From Brachybacterium sacelli (GTDB taxonomy: Bacteria > Actinomycetota > Actinomycetes > Actinomycetales > Dermabacteraceae), in NCBI RefSeq assembly GCF_017876545.1, contig NZ_JAGIOD010000002.1, forward strand, positions 310,001 to 374,000: a stretch of 64,000 nucleotides of DNA, read 5' to 3'. Below are positions 7,919 to 16,939 of this stretch, in pieces. The position numbers and the translations under genes were made by a program. Each line of letters starts with the position of its first letter. Within the stretch, counting starts at the first letter, position 1. The notes beneath the pieces are model-generated. The model was not told where the DNA came from. It did not search any database and was given only the letters and a program-made list of their open reading frames with translations.

Positions 7919-9571
7919 GTGACCACCACCCAGCGCCGCCCGATCCGCCGCGCCCTCCTCTCCGTCTTCGACAAGACCGGCATCGTCGACCTCGCCCGCA
8001 CCCTCGCGGAGCAGGGCGCCGAGATCGTCTCCACCGGCTCCACCGGAGCCACGATCCGCGAGGCCGGGATCGACGTCACGGACGTCGAATCCGTGACCGG
8101 CTTCCCCGAGATGCTCGACGGCCGGGTGAAGACCCTCCACCCGCGGGTCCACGCCGGTCTGCTGGCCGACCAGCGTCTCGACTCCCACCGCGCACAGCTC
8201 GCCGAGCACGAGATCGCGCCCTTCGACCTCGTCGTGGTGAACCTCTACCCGTTCAGCGAGACCGTCGCCGCGGGCGGCAGCTTCGACGAGATCATCGAGA
8301 AGATCGATATCGGCGGCCCCTCCATGGTTCGCGGCGCCGCGAAGAACTTCGCCTCCCTCGCCGTCGTCGTCGACCCCGAGGACTACGGCCGCGCCGGCCA
8401 GGCCGCCTCCGCGGGCGGCTTCACCCTGGCCGAGCGTCAGGAGCTCGCGACCATCGCCTTCACCCGTACCGCCGAGTACGACGAGGCGATCAGCGACTGG
8501 ATGCTCGAGCGACTCGACGGCGGAGCGGGGGACGACGCCGACGGCGAGGGCCCCGACATTCAGGCCGAGACCTTCCTCCTGGACATCTCCGACGAGGACG
8601 CCGAGAGCGCCGGGTTCCGCACCCTCCGTTACGGCGAGAACCCCCACCAGCGCGCCCGCGTCGCCGTGAGCGACGAGGAGAACCCGGGCATCGCCGGCGC
8701 CGAGCAGCTCGGCGGCAAGGAGATGAGCTACAACAACTACGTCGACGCGGACGCCGCGGCCCGCGCGGCCTTCGACCACGAGCGCCCCTGCGTCGCGGTG
8801 GTCAAGCACAACAACCCCTGCGGCATCGCCGTGGCGGGCGTCGGGGAGGACATCGCCGTGGCCCACCAGCGTGCTCACGGTACCGACCCGCTCTCCGCCT
8901 ACGGAGGCGTCATCGCGTCCAATCGGCCCGTCACCCTCGCCATGGCACAGCAGGTCAAGCCGATCTTCACCGAGGTCATCCTGGCCCCCGGCTACGAGGA
9001 CGAGGCGCTCGAGCTGCTGCGCACCAAGAAGAACCTGCGGATCCTCCGCCTCGAGGACGCCTACTCCCGGCCTGTCGAGACGCGCGAGATCTGGGGCGGG
9101 ACCCTGGTCCAGGACGCCGACACCATCGCCGCCGAGGGAGATGACCCCGCGAGCTGGACGCTGGCGGCCGGGGACGCCGCCGACGACGCGACGCTGGCGG
9201 ACCTCGCCTTCGCGTGGCGCTCCGTGCGCGCGGTGAAGTCCAACGCGATCCTCCTCGCACAGGGCGGGGCCGCCGTCGGTCTCGGCATGGGCCAGGTCAA
9301 CCGGCTGGACTCCTGCCGCCTGGCCGTCTCCCGCGCCAACACTCTGGGCGAGCACGCCGAGGGTGAGGCGGCCCCCGAGCGTGCCCGTGGCGCGGTCGCG
9401 GCGTCGGACGCCTTCTTCCCCTTCGCCGACGGCGCCCAGATCCTGCTCGACGCCGGGGTGACGGCGATCGTCCAGCCCGGCGGCTCGATCCGCGACGAGG
9501 AGGTCGTCGAGGCCTGCCGCGCCGCCGGCGCCACCCTCTATCTGACGGGGACCCGCCACTTCGCCCACTGA
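7919..9571 (+). CDS. purH: AICAR transformylase / IMP cyclohydrolase
   Basis: 550 residues. Bifunctional last two steps of IMP synthesis. The N-terminal MGS-like cyclohydrolase domain shows [13 protein letters not shown] and [19 protein letters not shown]; the transformylase domain shows [11 protein letters not shown] near residue 238, KHNNPCG near 295 and DPLSAYGG. The GTG at 7919 is preceded by AGGAG with 8 bases spacing and begins right at the conserved [12 protein letters not shown] strand; the longer in-frame ATG at 7832 would lie inside the riboswitch. It is expressed alone from the ZTP-riboswitch leader. Nothing unusual in catalytic motifs. Confidence 0.98.
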   Translation: MTTTQRRPIRRALLSVFDKTGIVDLARTLAEQGAEIVSTGSTGATIREAGIDVTDVESVTGFPEMLDGRVKTLHPRVHAGLLADQRLDSHRAQLAEHEIAPFDLVVVNLYPFSETVAAGGSFDEIIEKIDIGGPSMVRGAAKNFASLAVVVDPEDYGRAGQAASAGGFTLAERQELATIAFTRTAEYDEAISDWMLERLDGGAGDDADGEGPDIQAETFLLDISDEDAESAGFRTLRYGENPHQRARVAVSDEENPGIAGAEQLGGKEMSYNNYVDADAAARAAFDHERPCVAVVKHNNPCGIAVAGVGEDIAVAHQRAHGTDPLSAYGGVIASNRPVTLAMAQQVKPIFTEVILAPGYEDEALELLRTKKNLRILRLEDAYSRPVETREIWGGTLVQDADTIAAEGDDPASWTLAAGDAADDATLADLAFAWRSVRAVKSNAILLAQGGAAVGLGMGQVNRLDSCRLAVSRANTLGEHAEGEAAPERARGAVAASDAFFPFADGAQILLDAGVTAIVQPGGSIRDEEVVEACRAAGATLYLTGTRHFAH

Positions 9572-9590
9572 GCCGGTCCGGTTCTCCTCA

Positions 9591-9625
9591 CCCGGCCCCG
9601 GCGGCCTCGCGGCGCCGGGGTCGGG
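9591..9625 (+). terminator. GC-rich hairpin after purH
   Basis: A 13-bp stem (CCCGGCCCCGGCG with CGCCGGGGTCGGG, one G-T pair) around a 9-base loop, 20 bp after the purH stop. It lacks a T-tract, as is frequent in actinobacteria. Confidence 0.6.
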
Positions 9626-9655
9626 CGCGTTCACCGCAGCGACACCCCTGACCTC

Positions 9656-9661
9656 TACAGT
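9656..9661 (+). promoter_or_regulatory. Putative -10 box for ppk2
   Basis: TACAGT about 37 bases before the ppk2 GTG. The -35 region is weak. Confidence 0.4.
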
Positions 9662-9697
9662 TGGGGCATACACCAGCGCGATGCCGAAGGAGTGGCC

Positions 9698-10603
9698 GTG
9701 AAGATCCCCGACAACCAGAGCCTGCGCGAGTACATCGAGCATCTGCGGGAGGAGGGCTACACGGTCGCGGACGGTCATACGCCGGATCCCGACCTGATCG
9801 ATCCGCAGGGCAACCCCGTCTACACCTGGCAGGAGGGGTATCCCTACGAGACCCGGATGGACCGCGACGAGTACGAGCGCGAAAAGTACAAGCTCCAGGT
9901 CGAGCTGTTGAAGTACCAGTACTGGCTCGAGGACAACGACCAGAAGTCCATCATCATCTTCGAGGGGCGTGACGCCGCCGGCAAGGGCGGCACCATCAAG
10001 CGCTTCACGGAGCATCTGAACCCGCGCACCGCCCGCGTGGTGGCGTTGAACAAGCCCAGCGACCGTGAGCGCGGCCAGTGGTACTTCCAGCGCTACATCC
10101 AGCACCTGCCGACCGAGGGCGAGATGGTGCTGTTCGACCGGTCCTGGTACAACCGCGCCGGCGTCGAGCGCGTCATGGGCTTCGCCTCCCCGGAGGAGTA
10201 CGAGACCTTCATGAACCAGGTGCCCTACTTCGAGCGCATGCTCGTGGACTCCGGCATCTACGTCACCAAGTTCTGGTTCTCCGTCTCCCAGAAGGAGCAG
10301 CGCACCCGCTTCGCGATCCGCCAGCTGGACCCGGTGCGGCGATGGAAGCTGTCCCCGATGGACCTCGAGTCCCTCGACCGTTGGGAGGCCTACACGCAAG
10401 CCAAGGAGGAGATGTTCCGCCGCACGGACAAGAAGTACGCGCCGTGGACCATCATCCGCTCCAACGACAAGAAGCGCGCCCGGCTCAATGCGATGCGCTA
10501 CTTCCTCTCCCAGTTCGAGTACGAGGACAAGGACCACGACGTCATCGGCACCCCGGATCCGAAGCTCGTGATGCGCGGCAAGATGGAGGAGGCCGACGAG
10601 TGA
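9698..10603 (+). CDS. ppk2: Polyphosphate kinase 2
   Basis: 301 residues, a single-domain PPK2 that moves phosphate between polyphosphate and nucleotides. Walker A is GRDAAGKGG near residue 90, and Walker B is FDRSWYNRAGVE; the lid helix residues follow (RFAIRQLDP, KLSPMDLESLDRW). The length and the W-E-A-Y ending segment fit class I PPK2 enzymes, which mainly phosphorylate nucleoside diphosphates, though directionality cannot be read from sequence. Start choice: AAGGAG at 9687-9692 is properly spaced for the GTG at 9698, whereas the in-frame GTG at 9692 overlaps that site. It stands alone and faces aspA convergently. Confidence 0.95.
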   Translation: MKIPDNQSLREYIEHLREEGYTVADGHTPDPDLIDPQGNPVYTWQEGYPYETRMDRDEYEREKYKLQVELLKYQYWLEDNDQKSIIIFEGRDAAGKGGTIKRFTEHLNPRTARVVALNKPSDRERGQWYFQRYIQHLPTEGEMVLFDRSWYNRAGVERVMGFASPEEYETFMNQVPYFERMLVDSGIYVTKFWFSVSQKEQRTRFAIRQLDPVRRWKLSPMDLESLDRWEAYTQAKEEMFRRTDKKYAPWTIIRSNDKKRARLNAMRYFLSQFEYEDKDHDVIGTPDPKLVMRGKMEEADE

Positions 10604-10776
10604 GCCTCCACCGGTGAACCGCTGAACCGCCGACGCTGGTCGACGTGCCATGTCCCGTACGGGCCACTCGCCGATGCGGTCCGCCGATTCCCTCGATTCG
10701 GTACATGGGCGGTGCGGATCGGTGGAACGGGTGAGCTTGTCGCGGCTGCGGGGCCTACCCTGGCACCAGGACGCCC

Positions 10777-12291
10777 TCAGACGTCCGAGGGCGGATCCGT
10801 CGGCAGGCGGGTGATCTCTCCGGAGTCCAGTCCGGTGTCCGGCACGGCCGGCATCGTGCCGGTGGGGGTGGCACGATGCGGCGCGGTCATCGACGCGGGC
10901 GAGAGCAGCGCGTTCAGTCGGCCCTCGTCCAGCAGGCCGCGCTCGAGCACCAGGTCGGCGACCGGCCGGCCCGTCTCCAGCGCCGCGGAGGCGACGTCCG
11001 TCGCGTCGGCATAGCCGATCACCGGCACCAACGCGGTGATGACGCCGATGGACCGGCGCAGATCGTCCTCGAGGATGTCGTGGTTGATCGTGATCCCCGA
11101 GATGCAGCGATCGGCCAGGGTGTTCATCGCCCGGGTCATGATGCGCGTGGACTCGAGGATGTTGAACCCGATCACCGGCTCGAAGGGATTCAGCTGGAGC
11201 TGGCCGCCCTCGGCCGCGAAGGTCACCGTGAGGTCGTTGCCGATCACCTCGAAGGCCACCTGGTTCACGACCTCCGGGATCACCGGGTTCACCTTGCCCG
11301 GCATGATCGAGCTTCCCGGCTGGACGGACGGCAGGTTGATCTCGTGCAGCCCCGCCCGGGGGCCGGAGGACAGCAGGCGCAGGTCGTTGCAGATCTTCGA
11401 GATCTTCACCGCGATGCGCTTGAGGATCCCGGAGTAGGTGACGAAGGCGCCGGTGTCGCTGGTGGCCTCGACGAGGTCGGCCGCGACCACGAAGGGGACG
11501 CCGGTCAGGTCCGCCAGCTCCCGCGCGGCCAGCTGCGCGTAGCGCGGGTCCGTGGTGATCCCGGTGCCGATCGCGGTGGCACCCAGGTTGATCTCCTGGA
11601 ACAGGGTGGCGGTGCGGGTGAGGCGCTGGACGTCCTCCTCGATCGTGGTGGCCCAGGCGTTGAACTCCTGGTCCACGGTCATCGGCACCGCGTCCTGCAT
11701 CTGGGTGCGCCCCATCTTCAGGACGTCGGTGAACTCCTCGCCCTTCGCCCGCAGCGTGGTGATCAGATGGTCCATCGACTCGGCCAGAGCGGGGAACGTC
11801 AGCATCATCGCCAGTCGCAGCGCGGTGGGATACACGTCGTTCGTGGACTGGGCCAGATTGACGTGGTTGTTGGGGTGGAGATGCTCGTAGTCGCCCTTCT
11901 CCCGGCCCAGCAGCTCCAGGGCGCGGTTGGCGATCACCTCGTTGGCGTTCATGTTCGTGCTGGTCCCGGCGCCGCCCTGGATCATGTCCACGACGAAGTG
12001 CTCGTGGAGCTCTCCGGCGGCGATCTCCGCGCAGGCCCGCTCGATGGCTCCCGCGCGCTCGTCGTCCAGCGCTCCCAGGCGATGGTTGGCCCGCGCCGTC
12101 GCCCGCTTGACCTGGGCGAGCGCCTCGATCAGGCGGGGGAAGTGACTTAGCGGCACGTCGGTGATGTGGAAGTTCTCCTGCGCGCGCAGGGTCTGGATGC
12201 CGTAGTAGACGTCCGCGGGGACCTCGCGATCGCCGAGCAGATCGTGCTCCATGCGGGTCGCGGTGCCGGGCGTCGAACCGGGGCTGGTCAT
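10777..12291 (-). CDS. aspA: Aspartate ammonia-lyase
   Basis: 504 residues, fumarase/aspartase superfamily; interconverts aspartate with fumarate plus ammonia. The signature loop GSSIMPGKVNPV lies near residue 325, and GRTQMQDAVPM, typical of aspartases rather than class II fumarases, near residue 200. The N-terminus MEHDLLGDREVP, with YYGIQTLRAQENF, is also aspartase-like. The start is ATG 12291, with GGAGGA upstream. About 30 extra residues rich in Pro/Thr/Ser follow the normal C-terminus (after GRLNALLSP), a non-conserved tail. It is divergent from the DUF3017 gene across an 87-bp gap. Confidence 0.95.
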   Translation of the reverse strand: MTSPGSTPGTATRMEHDLLGDREVPADVYYGIQTLRAQENFHITDVPLSHFPRLIEALAQVKRATARANHRLGALDDERAGAIERACAEIAAGELHEHFVVDMIQGGAGTSTNMNANEVIANRALELLGREKGDYEHLHPNNHVNLAQSTNDVYPTALRLAMMLTFPALAESMDHLITTLRAKGEEFTDVLKMGRTQMQDAVPMTVDQEFNAWATTIEEDVQRLTRTATLFQEINLGATAIGTGITTDPRYAQLAARELADLTGVPFVVAADLVEATSDTGAFVTYSGILKRIAVKISKICNDLRLLSSGPRAGLHEINLPSVQPGSSIMPGKVNPVIPEVVNQVAFEVIGNDLTVTFAAEGGQLQLNPFEPVIGFNILESTRIMTRAMNTLADRCISGITINHDILEDDLRRSIGVITALVPVIGYADATDVASAALETGRPVADLVLERGLLDEGRLNALLSPASMTAPHRATPTGTMPAVPDTGLDSGEITRLPTDPPSDV

Positions 12292-12366
12292 GTCGAGGAG
12301 TCCTCCAGGTCGCGAAGTGGTCGACGGCGTTGCCGACCTCCGGCCAGCGTAACCGCGCCGTAGCCG

Positions 12367-12372
12367 TAGCAT
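12367..12372 (+). promoter_or_regulatory. -10 box for leaderless DUF3017 gene
   Basis: TAGCAT ends exactly 6 bases before the GTG at 12379, and there is no ribosome site between them. Confidence 0.6.
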
Positions 12373-12378
12373 GGACAC

Positions 12379-12669
12379 GTGCGAGCCGATCGATCCCCCT
12401 TCACCGTGGGCGCCGCCTGCCGTCGGCAGTGGGTGCTGGTCCTGTCGGTGCCCGCCGTCGTGGCCATCACGGTGCTCGGGACCACCGTGGGTGCGCCCCT
12501 GGCGGGCCAGCTGCTGGCCGCGCTGCTGGGCGTGCTGGCCCTCCTGCGGGCCGTGCTGCCGGTGCAGGCCGTCGGGGCCCTCGCCGTGCGCACGCGGATG
12601 ATCGACGTCGGCGTGCTCGTCCTGCTCGCGATCGGGCTCGCCGTCCTCTCGGTGGCGCCGAACCTCTGA
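12379..12669 (+). CDS. DUF3017-like small membrane protein
   Basis: 96 residues with three hydrophobic segments (about 20-37, 41-60, 74-92) and a short arginine-rich N-terminus. Size and pattern match the actinobacterial DUF3017 family of inner-membrane proteins of unknown function. The GTG start is supported by the leaderless -10 box. There is no operon partner: 200 bp containing 22-bp repeats separate it from the exporter gene. Confidence 0.75.
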   Translation: MRADRSPFTVGAACRRQWVLVLSVPAVVAITVLGTTVGAPLAGQLLAALLGVLALLRAVLPVQAVGALAVRTRMIDVGVLVLLAIGLAVLSVAPNL

Positions 12670-12703
12670 GGTCGCCCGGAGCCGTTGGACCGGCCCTCTA
12701 CGG

Positions 12704-12769
12704 CACCGCCGTCCCGGCCTCCACGCACCGCCGTCCGAGCCTCCACTCACTGCCGTCCTGGCCCCCGTC
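12704..12769 (+). repeat. Three tandem 22-bp degenerate repeats
   Basis: Three head-to-tail copies (12704-12725, 12726-12747, 12748-12769) sharing CAC(C/T)GCCGTCC at the start, diverging progressively toward the last. They lie in the noncoding gap between the DUF3017 and ThrE-like genes. Confidence 0.75.
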
Positions 12770-12871
12770 CCACCGGCGTGGCCGCGGTCCCGCTGCAGCG
12801 CCCGGAGTGTGACGAGCACCGGGTTGCCGGGAGCTGTTTTCCGCCCCGGTCCCTGTGGGACGATCAGTGCC

Positions 12872-14368
12872 GTGCCCACCGATCTTGTCCGGCTCCATGC
12901 CGTCTTCGACCTCGCGATGAGGGTCGGCGTGGGCCTGCTCGCCAACGGCGCCGCCGCCTCGGAGGTGACCGCGACCGTCCTGCGGGTCACCAGCTCCTCC
13001 GGCCTGCGCAACGTCTCGGTCCAGGTGACCTTCGACGAGGTGATCATCTCCTACCTCGCCGACGAGTCCGCGACCCCGTTCACGAGGGTCCGCGCCGCCA
13101 GTGCCCGCACCCAGAACTTCGCGCGGCTCGCCGCGTTCGAGGACATCACCCACAGCTACATCAGCGGCGAGCTGCCGCTGGAGGAGGCGCGTCGCGCCGC
13201 GGAGGCGGTCCCGCAGACGGCCCCCGCCCACCGGCTGCCCCTGGTGGTCCTCGGATTCGCCGTGATGGGCGGGTCCCTGTCGCTGTACTTCGGTGCGGAC
13301 CTGCTCGTGTTCGCCGCGGCGACGCTCGCCTCGGGACTGCTGACCGCCGCCGGGGAGTTCCTGGCGCGGATGCACATCCCACCCTTCTACGGGCAGGCCT
13401 TCGGCGGGTTCCTGGCCGTGGGGGTCGCGGTGCTGGTCGGCCTGATCAACCCGAACGTCAGCTCCTCGATCGTGGTCGTCTCCTGCATCATCGTGCAGCT
13501 GACCGGCCTCGCCTCCATCGGCGCGGTGCAGGACGCCGTCACCGGCTGGTACGTCACGGCCGCCGGTCGGATGCTGGAGACCTTGATGCTCACCGTCGGC
13601 ATCGTGGCCGGAGTGCGCGGCGGCATGCTGCTGGCCGAAGCGCTCGGCACGGACATCTCGGTCAGCGCCGCGCTGCCGATATCGCTGATGACGATCGCGT
13701 GGGTGGTGATCGCCGGGCTCGGGATGGGGCTCGGATTCGGCGTCGGCACCCACGTGCCGTGGCGGATGCTGCCGTGGATCGCTGCCGTCTCGCTGCTGTC
13801 CGGGATGATCTCCCACGTGGTCTCCGGCCTGTTCCTGGAGCGCGTGTACGCGGTGTCGATCGCGGCGTTCGTCACCGGCATGGTGGCCGTGGCGCTGGGG
13901 GACCGCCTGCGCGCCCCGACCCTGGTGTTCGTCATGGGCGGTGTCATCCCGCTGGTCCCCGGCAGTCTCATCTACCGAGGTCTGCTGGGCCTGGGCGACG
14001 ACGTGAGCTCGGGCGCCGCCGACGTGTTCAGCGCCGGGGAGATCGCGGTCGGCATCGCCGCCGGGCTCGTGCTCGGCCAGCTGCTGGCGGCCCGGATCGT
14101 CCCGTACTTCCGCCGCAGCGACATCGCCTACACCCCGAGCATCTCCTCGCCGTTCACCACCCTGCGCCGCCGCCGTCTCTCGCTGGGATCGCGCGGCCGG
14201 CGGCGTCGTGACGGCCAGCAGGTCGTCGAGCCCTCTACGATGACGGGCGAGATGACAGCGCTGTCCCCGTCGATGTTCGAGGACCTCGAGGACCTGCACG
14301 TCCTGCAGGACCTGGATCCTCCTCACGACGAGCCGGGACGGCGGACCGACTCGGAGGAGAACTCATGA
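12872..14368 (+). CDS. ThrE-family threonine/serine exporter-like protein
   Basis: 498 residues with about ten hydrophobic segments. The N-terminal soluble part (DLAMRVGVGLLANGAAASEV, VTFDEVIISY) matches the ThrE/DUF1212 domain, and the second half (about residues 270-430) matches the DUF3815 membrane domain, the usual two-part architecture of ThrE exporters. Substrates in the family are threonine and serine; specificity here is inferred. Start: GTG 12872, 7 bases after GACGAT (possible leaderless -10); an in-frame ATG-like start at 12809 would add 21 atypical residues. The last ~70 residues are a charged cytoplasmic tail. The stop overlaps the next gene's ATG by 4 bp, so the two are co-translated. 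Confidence 0.88.
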   Translation: MPTDLVRLHAVFDLAMRVGVGLLANGAAASEVTATVLRVTSSSGLRNVSVQVTFDEVIISYLADESATPFTRVRAASARTQNFARLAAFEDITHSYISGELPLEEARRAAEAVPQTAPAHRLPLVVLGFAVMGGSLSLYFGADLLVFAAATLASGLLTAAGEFLARMHIPPFYGQAFGGFLAVGVAVLVGLINPNVSSSIVVVSCIIVQLTGLASIGAVQDAVTGWYVTAAGRMLETLMLTVGIVAGVRGGMLLAEALGTDISVSAALPISLMTIAWVVIAGLGMGLGFGVGTHVPWRMLPWIAAVSLLSGMISHVVSGLFLERVYAVSIAAFVTGMVAVALGDRLRAPTLVFVMGGVIPLVPGSLIYRGLLGLGDDVSSGAADVFSAGEIAVGIAAGLVLGQLLAARIVPYFRRSDIAYTPSISSPFTTLRRRRLSLGSRGRRRRDGQQVVEPSTMTGEMTALSPSMFEDLEDLHVLQDLDPPHDEPGRRTDSEENS

Positions 14369-15450
14369 GCACCACCGCGACGATCGCCGTCGGCGGCTAC
14401 TCGCGCAGCGGGAGCGGCCGGGCCCCCGGCCTCGAGCTGCTGCACCTGATCCTGGGCGACGGCAGCGACGCGGGGGAGAGAGCCGGTGCGCCCACGGTGC
14501 GGCGGGGACCGACGATCGAGCTGGAGGACCCGTCCTTCGTGCTGTGGAGCCCTGACGGCTCGCTGCTGTACGCGGTGCTGGAGACGGACCCCACCCGGGT
14601 GGTCGCGGTGCGCGTCGCGGAGGACGGCTCCACGGCCGAGCTCGTCGCCGACCTCCCGCTGGAGGGCGCCGGCGGCTGCCACCTCGCCCCGGGGCGCACC
14701 GAGGGGACGCTGCTGGTGGCCGACTACGTCTCCGGCACCGTCGAGACCGTTCGCCTGGACGCCGAGGGCCTTCCGGTCGAGCTCATCGACGTCGACCACC
14801 ATCGCGACCTCGGGGACGGCCGACAGCCGCATCCCCACCAGGTGAGTGCGCTGCCCGGCACGGAATCGCTCGCGGTGCCCGACCTCGGTCTGGACCGCGT
14901 CTTCCTCTATCGCCAGGACACCGCGGGGCAGATGGGCCTGGCCGGGGAGATCCCCCTGCACCGCGGCAGCGGCCCGCGTCACCTCGCCGCGGACCACGAG
15001 TCCGAGCAGCTGCACATCTCCTGCGAGCTCTCCGGCATGGTCGCCACCGCGGTGCGCCGCCCCTCCGAGCCCGAGCCCGACGCGCCGGCGGCCCTGCGCG
15101 GCTCCGTGCACCGCTGGAGCGTGCGCTCGGTGATCCCCGGCAGCGAGACGGAGGGGGACAACGCCCTCTCGCACCTCGAGCTGACGGCCGACGAGTCGAT
15201 GCTGCTGGTCGCCAACCGCGGGCCGGACACCCTCTCGGCGCTGTCGCTGACCATGATGCGCCCCCAGATCACCGCGGAGATCGAGGTGGGGGCGCATCCG
15301 CGGCACTTCACCCAGCTCGGGGACCTGGTGCTGGTCGCCGCCCAGGAGGGCGACCGGATCGACGTGCTGCGCCGGGACGGGGACGAGCTCTCCGTGGCCG
15401 CCGAGCCGATCCCCGCTCCGTCGGCCTCCTGCCTCGCCGTGCGTCCCTGA
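14365..15450 (+). CDS. Lactonase-family seven-bladed beta-propeller protein
   Basis: 361 residues, no signal peptide. The repeated blade pattern (WSPDGSLLYAVLE, HLAPGRTEGTLLVADY, QPHPHQVSALPG, RHLAADHESEQLHISCE, LTADESMLLVANRG, HPRHFTQLGDLVLVA) matches the PF10282 lactonase family, whose best-known member is YbhE/Pgl 6-phosphogluconolactonase. The QPHPHQV and ANRG motifs are family hallmarks. Actual substrate unknown; many members are only 'lactonase-like'. It overlaps the exporter gene by ATGA and precedes galK by 118 bp, so a sugar-metabolism role is plausible but not shown. Confidence 0.88.
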   Translation: MSTTATIAVGGYSRSGSGRAPGLELLHLILGDGSDAGERAGAPTVRRGPTIELEDPSFVLWSPDGSLLYAVLETDPTRVVAVRVAEDGSTAELVADLPLEGAGGCHLAPGRTEGTLLVADYVSGTVETVRLDAEGLPVELIDVDHHRDLGDGRQPHPHQVSALPGTESLAVPDLGLDRVFLYRQDTAGQMGLAGEIPLHRGSGPRHLAADHESEQLHISCELSGMVATAVRRPSEPEPDAPAALRGSVHRWSVRSVIPGSETEGDNALSHLELTADESMLLVANRGPDTLSALSLTMMRPQITAEIEVGAHPRHFTQLGDLVLVAAQEGDRIDVLRRDGDELSVAAEPIPAPSASCLAVRP

Positions 15451-15483
15451 AGGACGCCGCGGGACTCTTGTCGCGGTGATGGT

Positions 15484-15489
15484 TAGACT
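15484..15489 (+). promoter_or_regulatory. Putative -10 box for galK
   Basis: TAGACT, about 80 bases before the galK ATG, within the short gap after the lactonase gene. The -35 is not convincing. Confidence 0.4.
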
Positions 15490-15568
15490 CTCGGACGCCG
15501 TGCCGGAGGTTCCCAGGGCCTCGCCCGTCCGCCCTCGTCCGGCTCTGAACTGTTCGGAAGGAACACCC

Positions 15569-16837
15569 ATGATCACTGCCGCAGACGCCGGCGCCCACCA
15601 CGCCCGCCGCTTCGGCACCGCGGCCACGGAGAGCTCCCCGGTGACGCTCTCGGCGGCACCTGACCGCGCTGAGGCCGCCGCCCGCGCCGAGGCGCAGTTC
15701 GAAGAGGCCTTCGGGTATGCGCCCGACGGAGTCTGGTCTGCGCCGGGCCGGGTGAACATCATCGGTGAGCACGTGGACTACCAGGACGGCCTCTGCCTGC
15801 CGATGGCGATCTCCCACCGCTGCTTCGCCGCGGCCGCGCGCACCCCCACCGACCGGGTGAGGCTGCGCTCCGCGCAGGACGACCGCGTCCTGGACCTCGA
15901 TGCGCGCGAGCTGACCCCGGGCGCCGTCGAGGGGTGGCCCGCGTACGTGGCGGGCGTGCTGTGGGCGCTGCGCAAGCACATCTCCGGTGCCGCCACGCAG
16001 GGCATGGACATCATGATCGACGGCCAGGTGCCGCTCGGGGCGGGGCTGTCCAGCTCCGCCGCGCTCGAATGCGCCGCGGCGGAGGCGATCGACGCCCTGC
16101 TGAGCCTGGGCACGGAGCCCCTGGACCGAGTGCAGGCGACGATCACCGCCGAGACCGACTTCGCCGGGGCCTCCACGGGCGGCCTGGATCAGTCGGCCTC
16201 GGTGCTCTCACGCGCCGGGCACGCCCTGTTCCTGGACTGCCGGGACTTCTCCACCCGTGCGGTGCCCTGGGACCTGGCCTCCCAGGAGCTCGCGCTGCTG
16301 ATCACCGACACCCGCGCCGAGCACTCCCACGTCGACGGCGAGTACACGGCCCGGCGAGCCGACAGCGAGCGGGCCGCGGAGCTGCTCGGCGTCGCCACCC
16401 TGCGCGACGCCGACATCGACCAGCTCCAGGAGCTGCTGGGGCGGATCGACGACGAGGTGGTGCGTCGCCGCGCCCGGCACGTGCTCACCGAGATCCAGCG
16501 GGTGCGGGACTTCGACGCGCTGCTGGCCTCCGGCACGGTCCGCGAGCACGTCGCCGAGCTGGGGGCGCTGCTGAACGCGTCCCACGACTCGCTGCGTGAG
16601 GACTACGAAGTGACCGTCCCCCAGCTGGACGTCGCGGTCGACGCCGCCCGGGAGGCCGGGGCCCATGGCGCCCGGATGACCGGCGGTGGCTTCGGCGGCT
16701 CCACGATCGCCCTGATCGAGGCCGGCCAGGCGGAGTCGGTGGCCGCCGCGGTCGCCGCGGCCTTCGTCGAGCACGGCTTCACCGCCCCGGAGTTCTTCCT
16801 CGCGCTGCCCTCGGAGGGCGCCGGCCAGGACCGCTGA
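15569..16837 (+). CDS. galK: Galactokinase
   Basis: 422 residues, GHMP kinase superfamily; phosphorylates galactose at C1. The galactokinase signature APGRVNIIGEHVDYQ starts near residue 57, the ATP loop PLGAGLSSSAALE near 153, and motif 3 TGGGFGGSTIAL near 370. The ATG at 15569 has GGAAGGA with 5 bases spacing and precedes 40 non-conserved residues. No other Leloir genes (galT, galE) are nearby, so regulation or pathway coupling cannot be read here. It faces the adenosine deaminase gene convergently. Confidence 0.97.
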   Translation: MITAADAGAHHARRFGTAATESSPVTLSAAPDRAEAAARAEAQFEEAFGYAPDGVWSAPGRVNIIGEHVDYQDGLCLPMAISHRCFAAAARTPTDRVRLRSAQDDRVLDLDARELTPGAVEGWPAYVAGVLWALRKHISGAATQGMDIMIDGQVPLGAGLSSSAALECAAAEAIDALLSLGTEPLDRVQATITAETDFAGASTGGLDQSASVLSRAGHALFLDCRDFSTRAVPWDLASQELALLITDTRAEHSHVDGEYTARRADSERAAELLGVATLRDADIDQLQELLGRIDDEVVRRRARHVLTEIQRVRDFDALLASGTVREHVAELGALLNASHDSLREDYEVTVPQLDVAVDAAREAGAHGARMTGGGFGGSTIALIEAGQAESVAAAVAAAFVEHGFTAPEFFLALPSEGAGQDR

Positions 16838-16939
16838 GCCTCGTCCCTCCCGCCGCCGCTCGCCGTGCCCGGCTCTGCTCGCGCCCCGGGCAGCTGCGGC
16901 CGCCCTCCGCGCGGGACGGTGCCGTGAGGAGGGGGCCGT

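Noticed and set aside
10604..10776. Terminator between ppk2 and aspA
   Set aside because: Only weak, imperfect inverted repeats are present; no stem strong enough to call.
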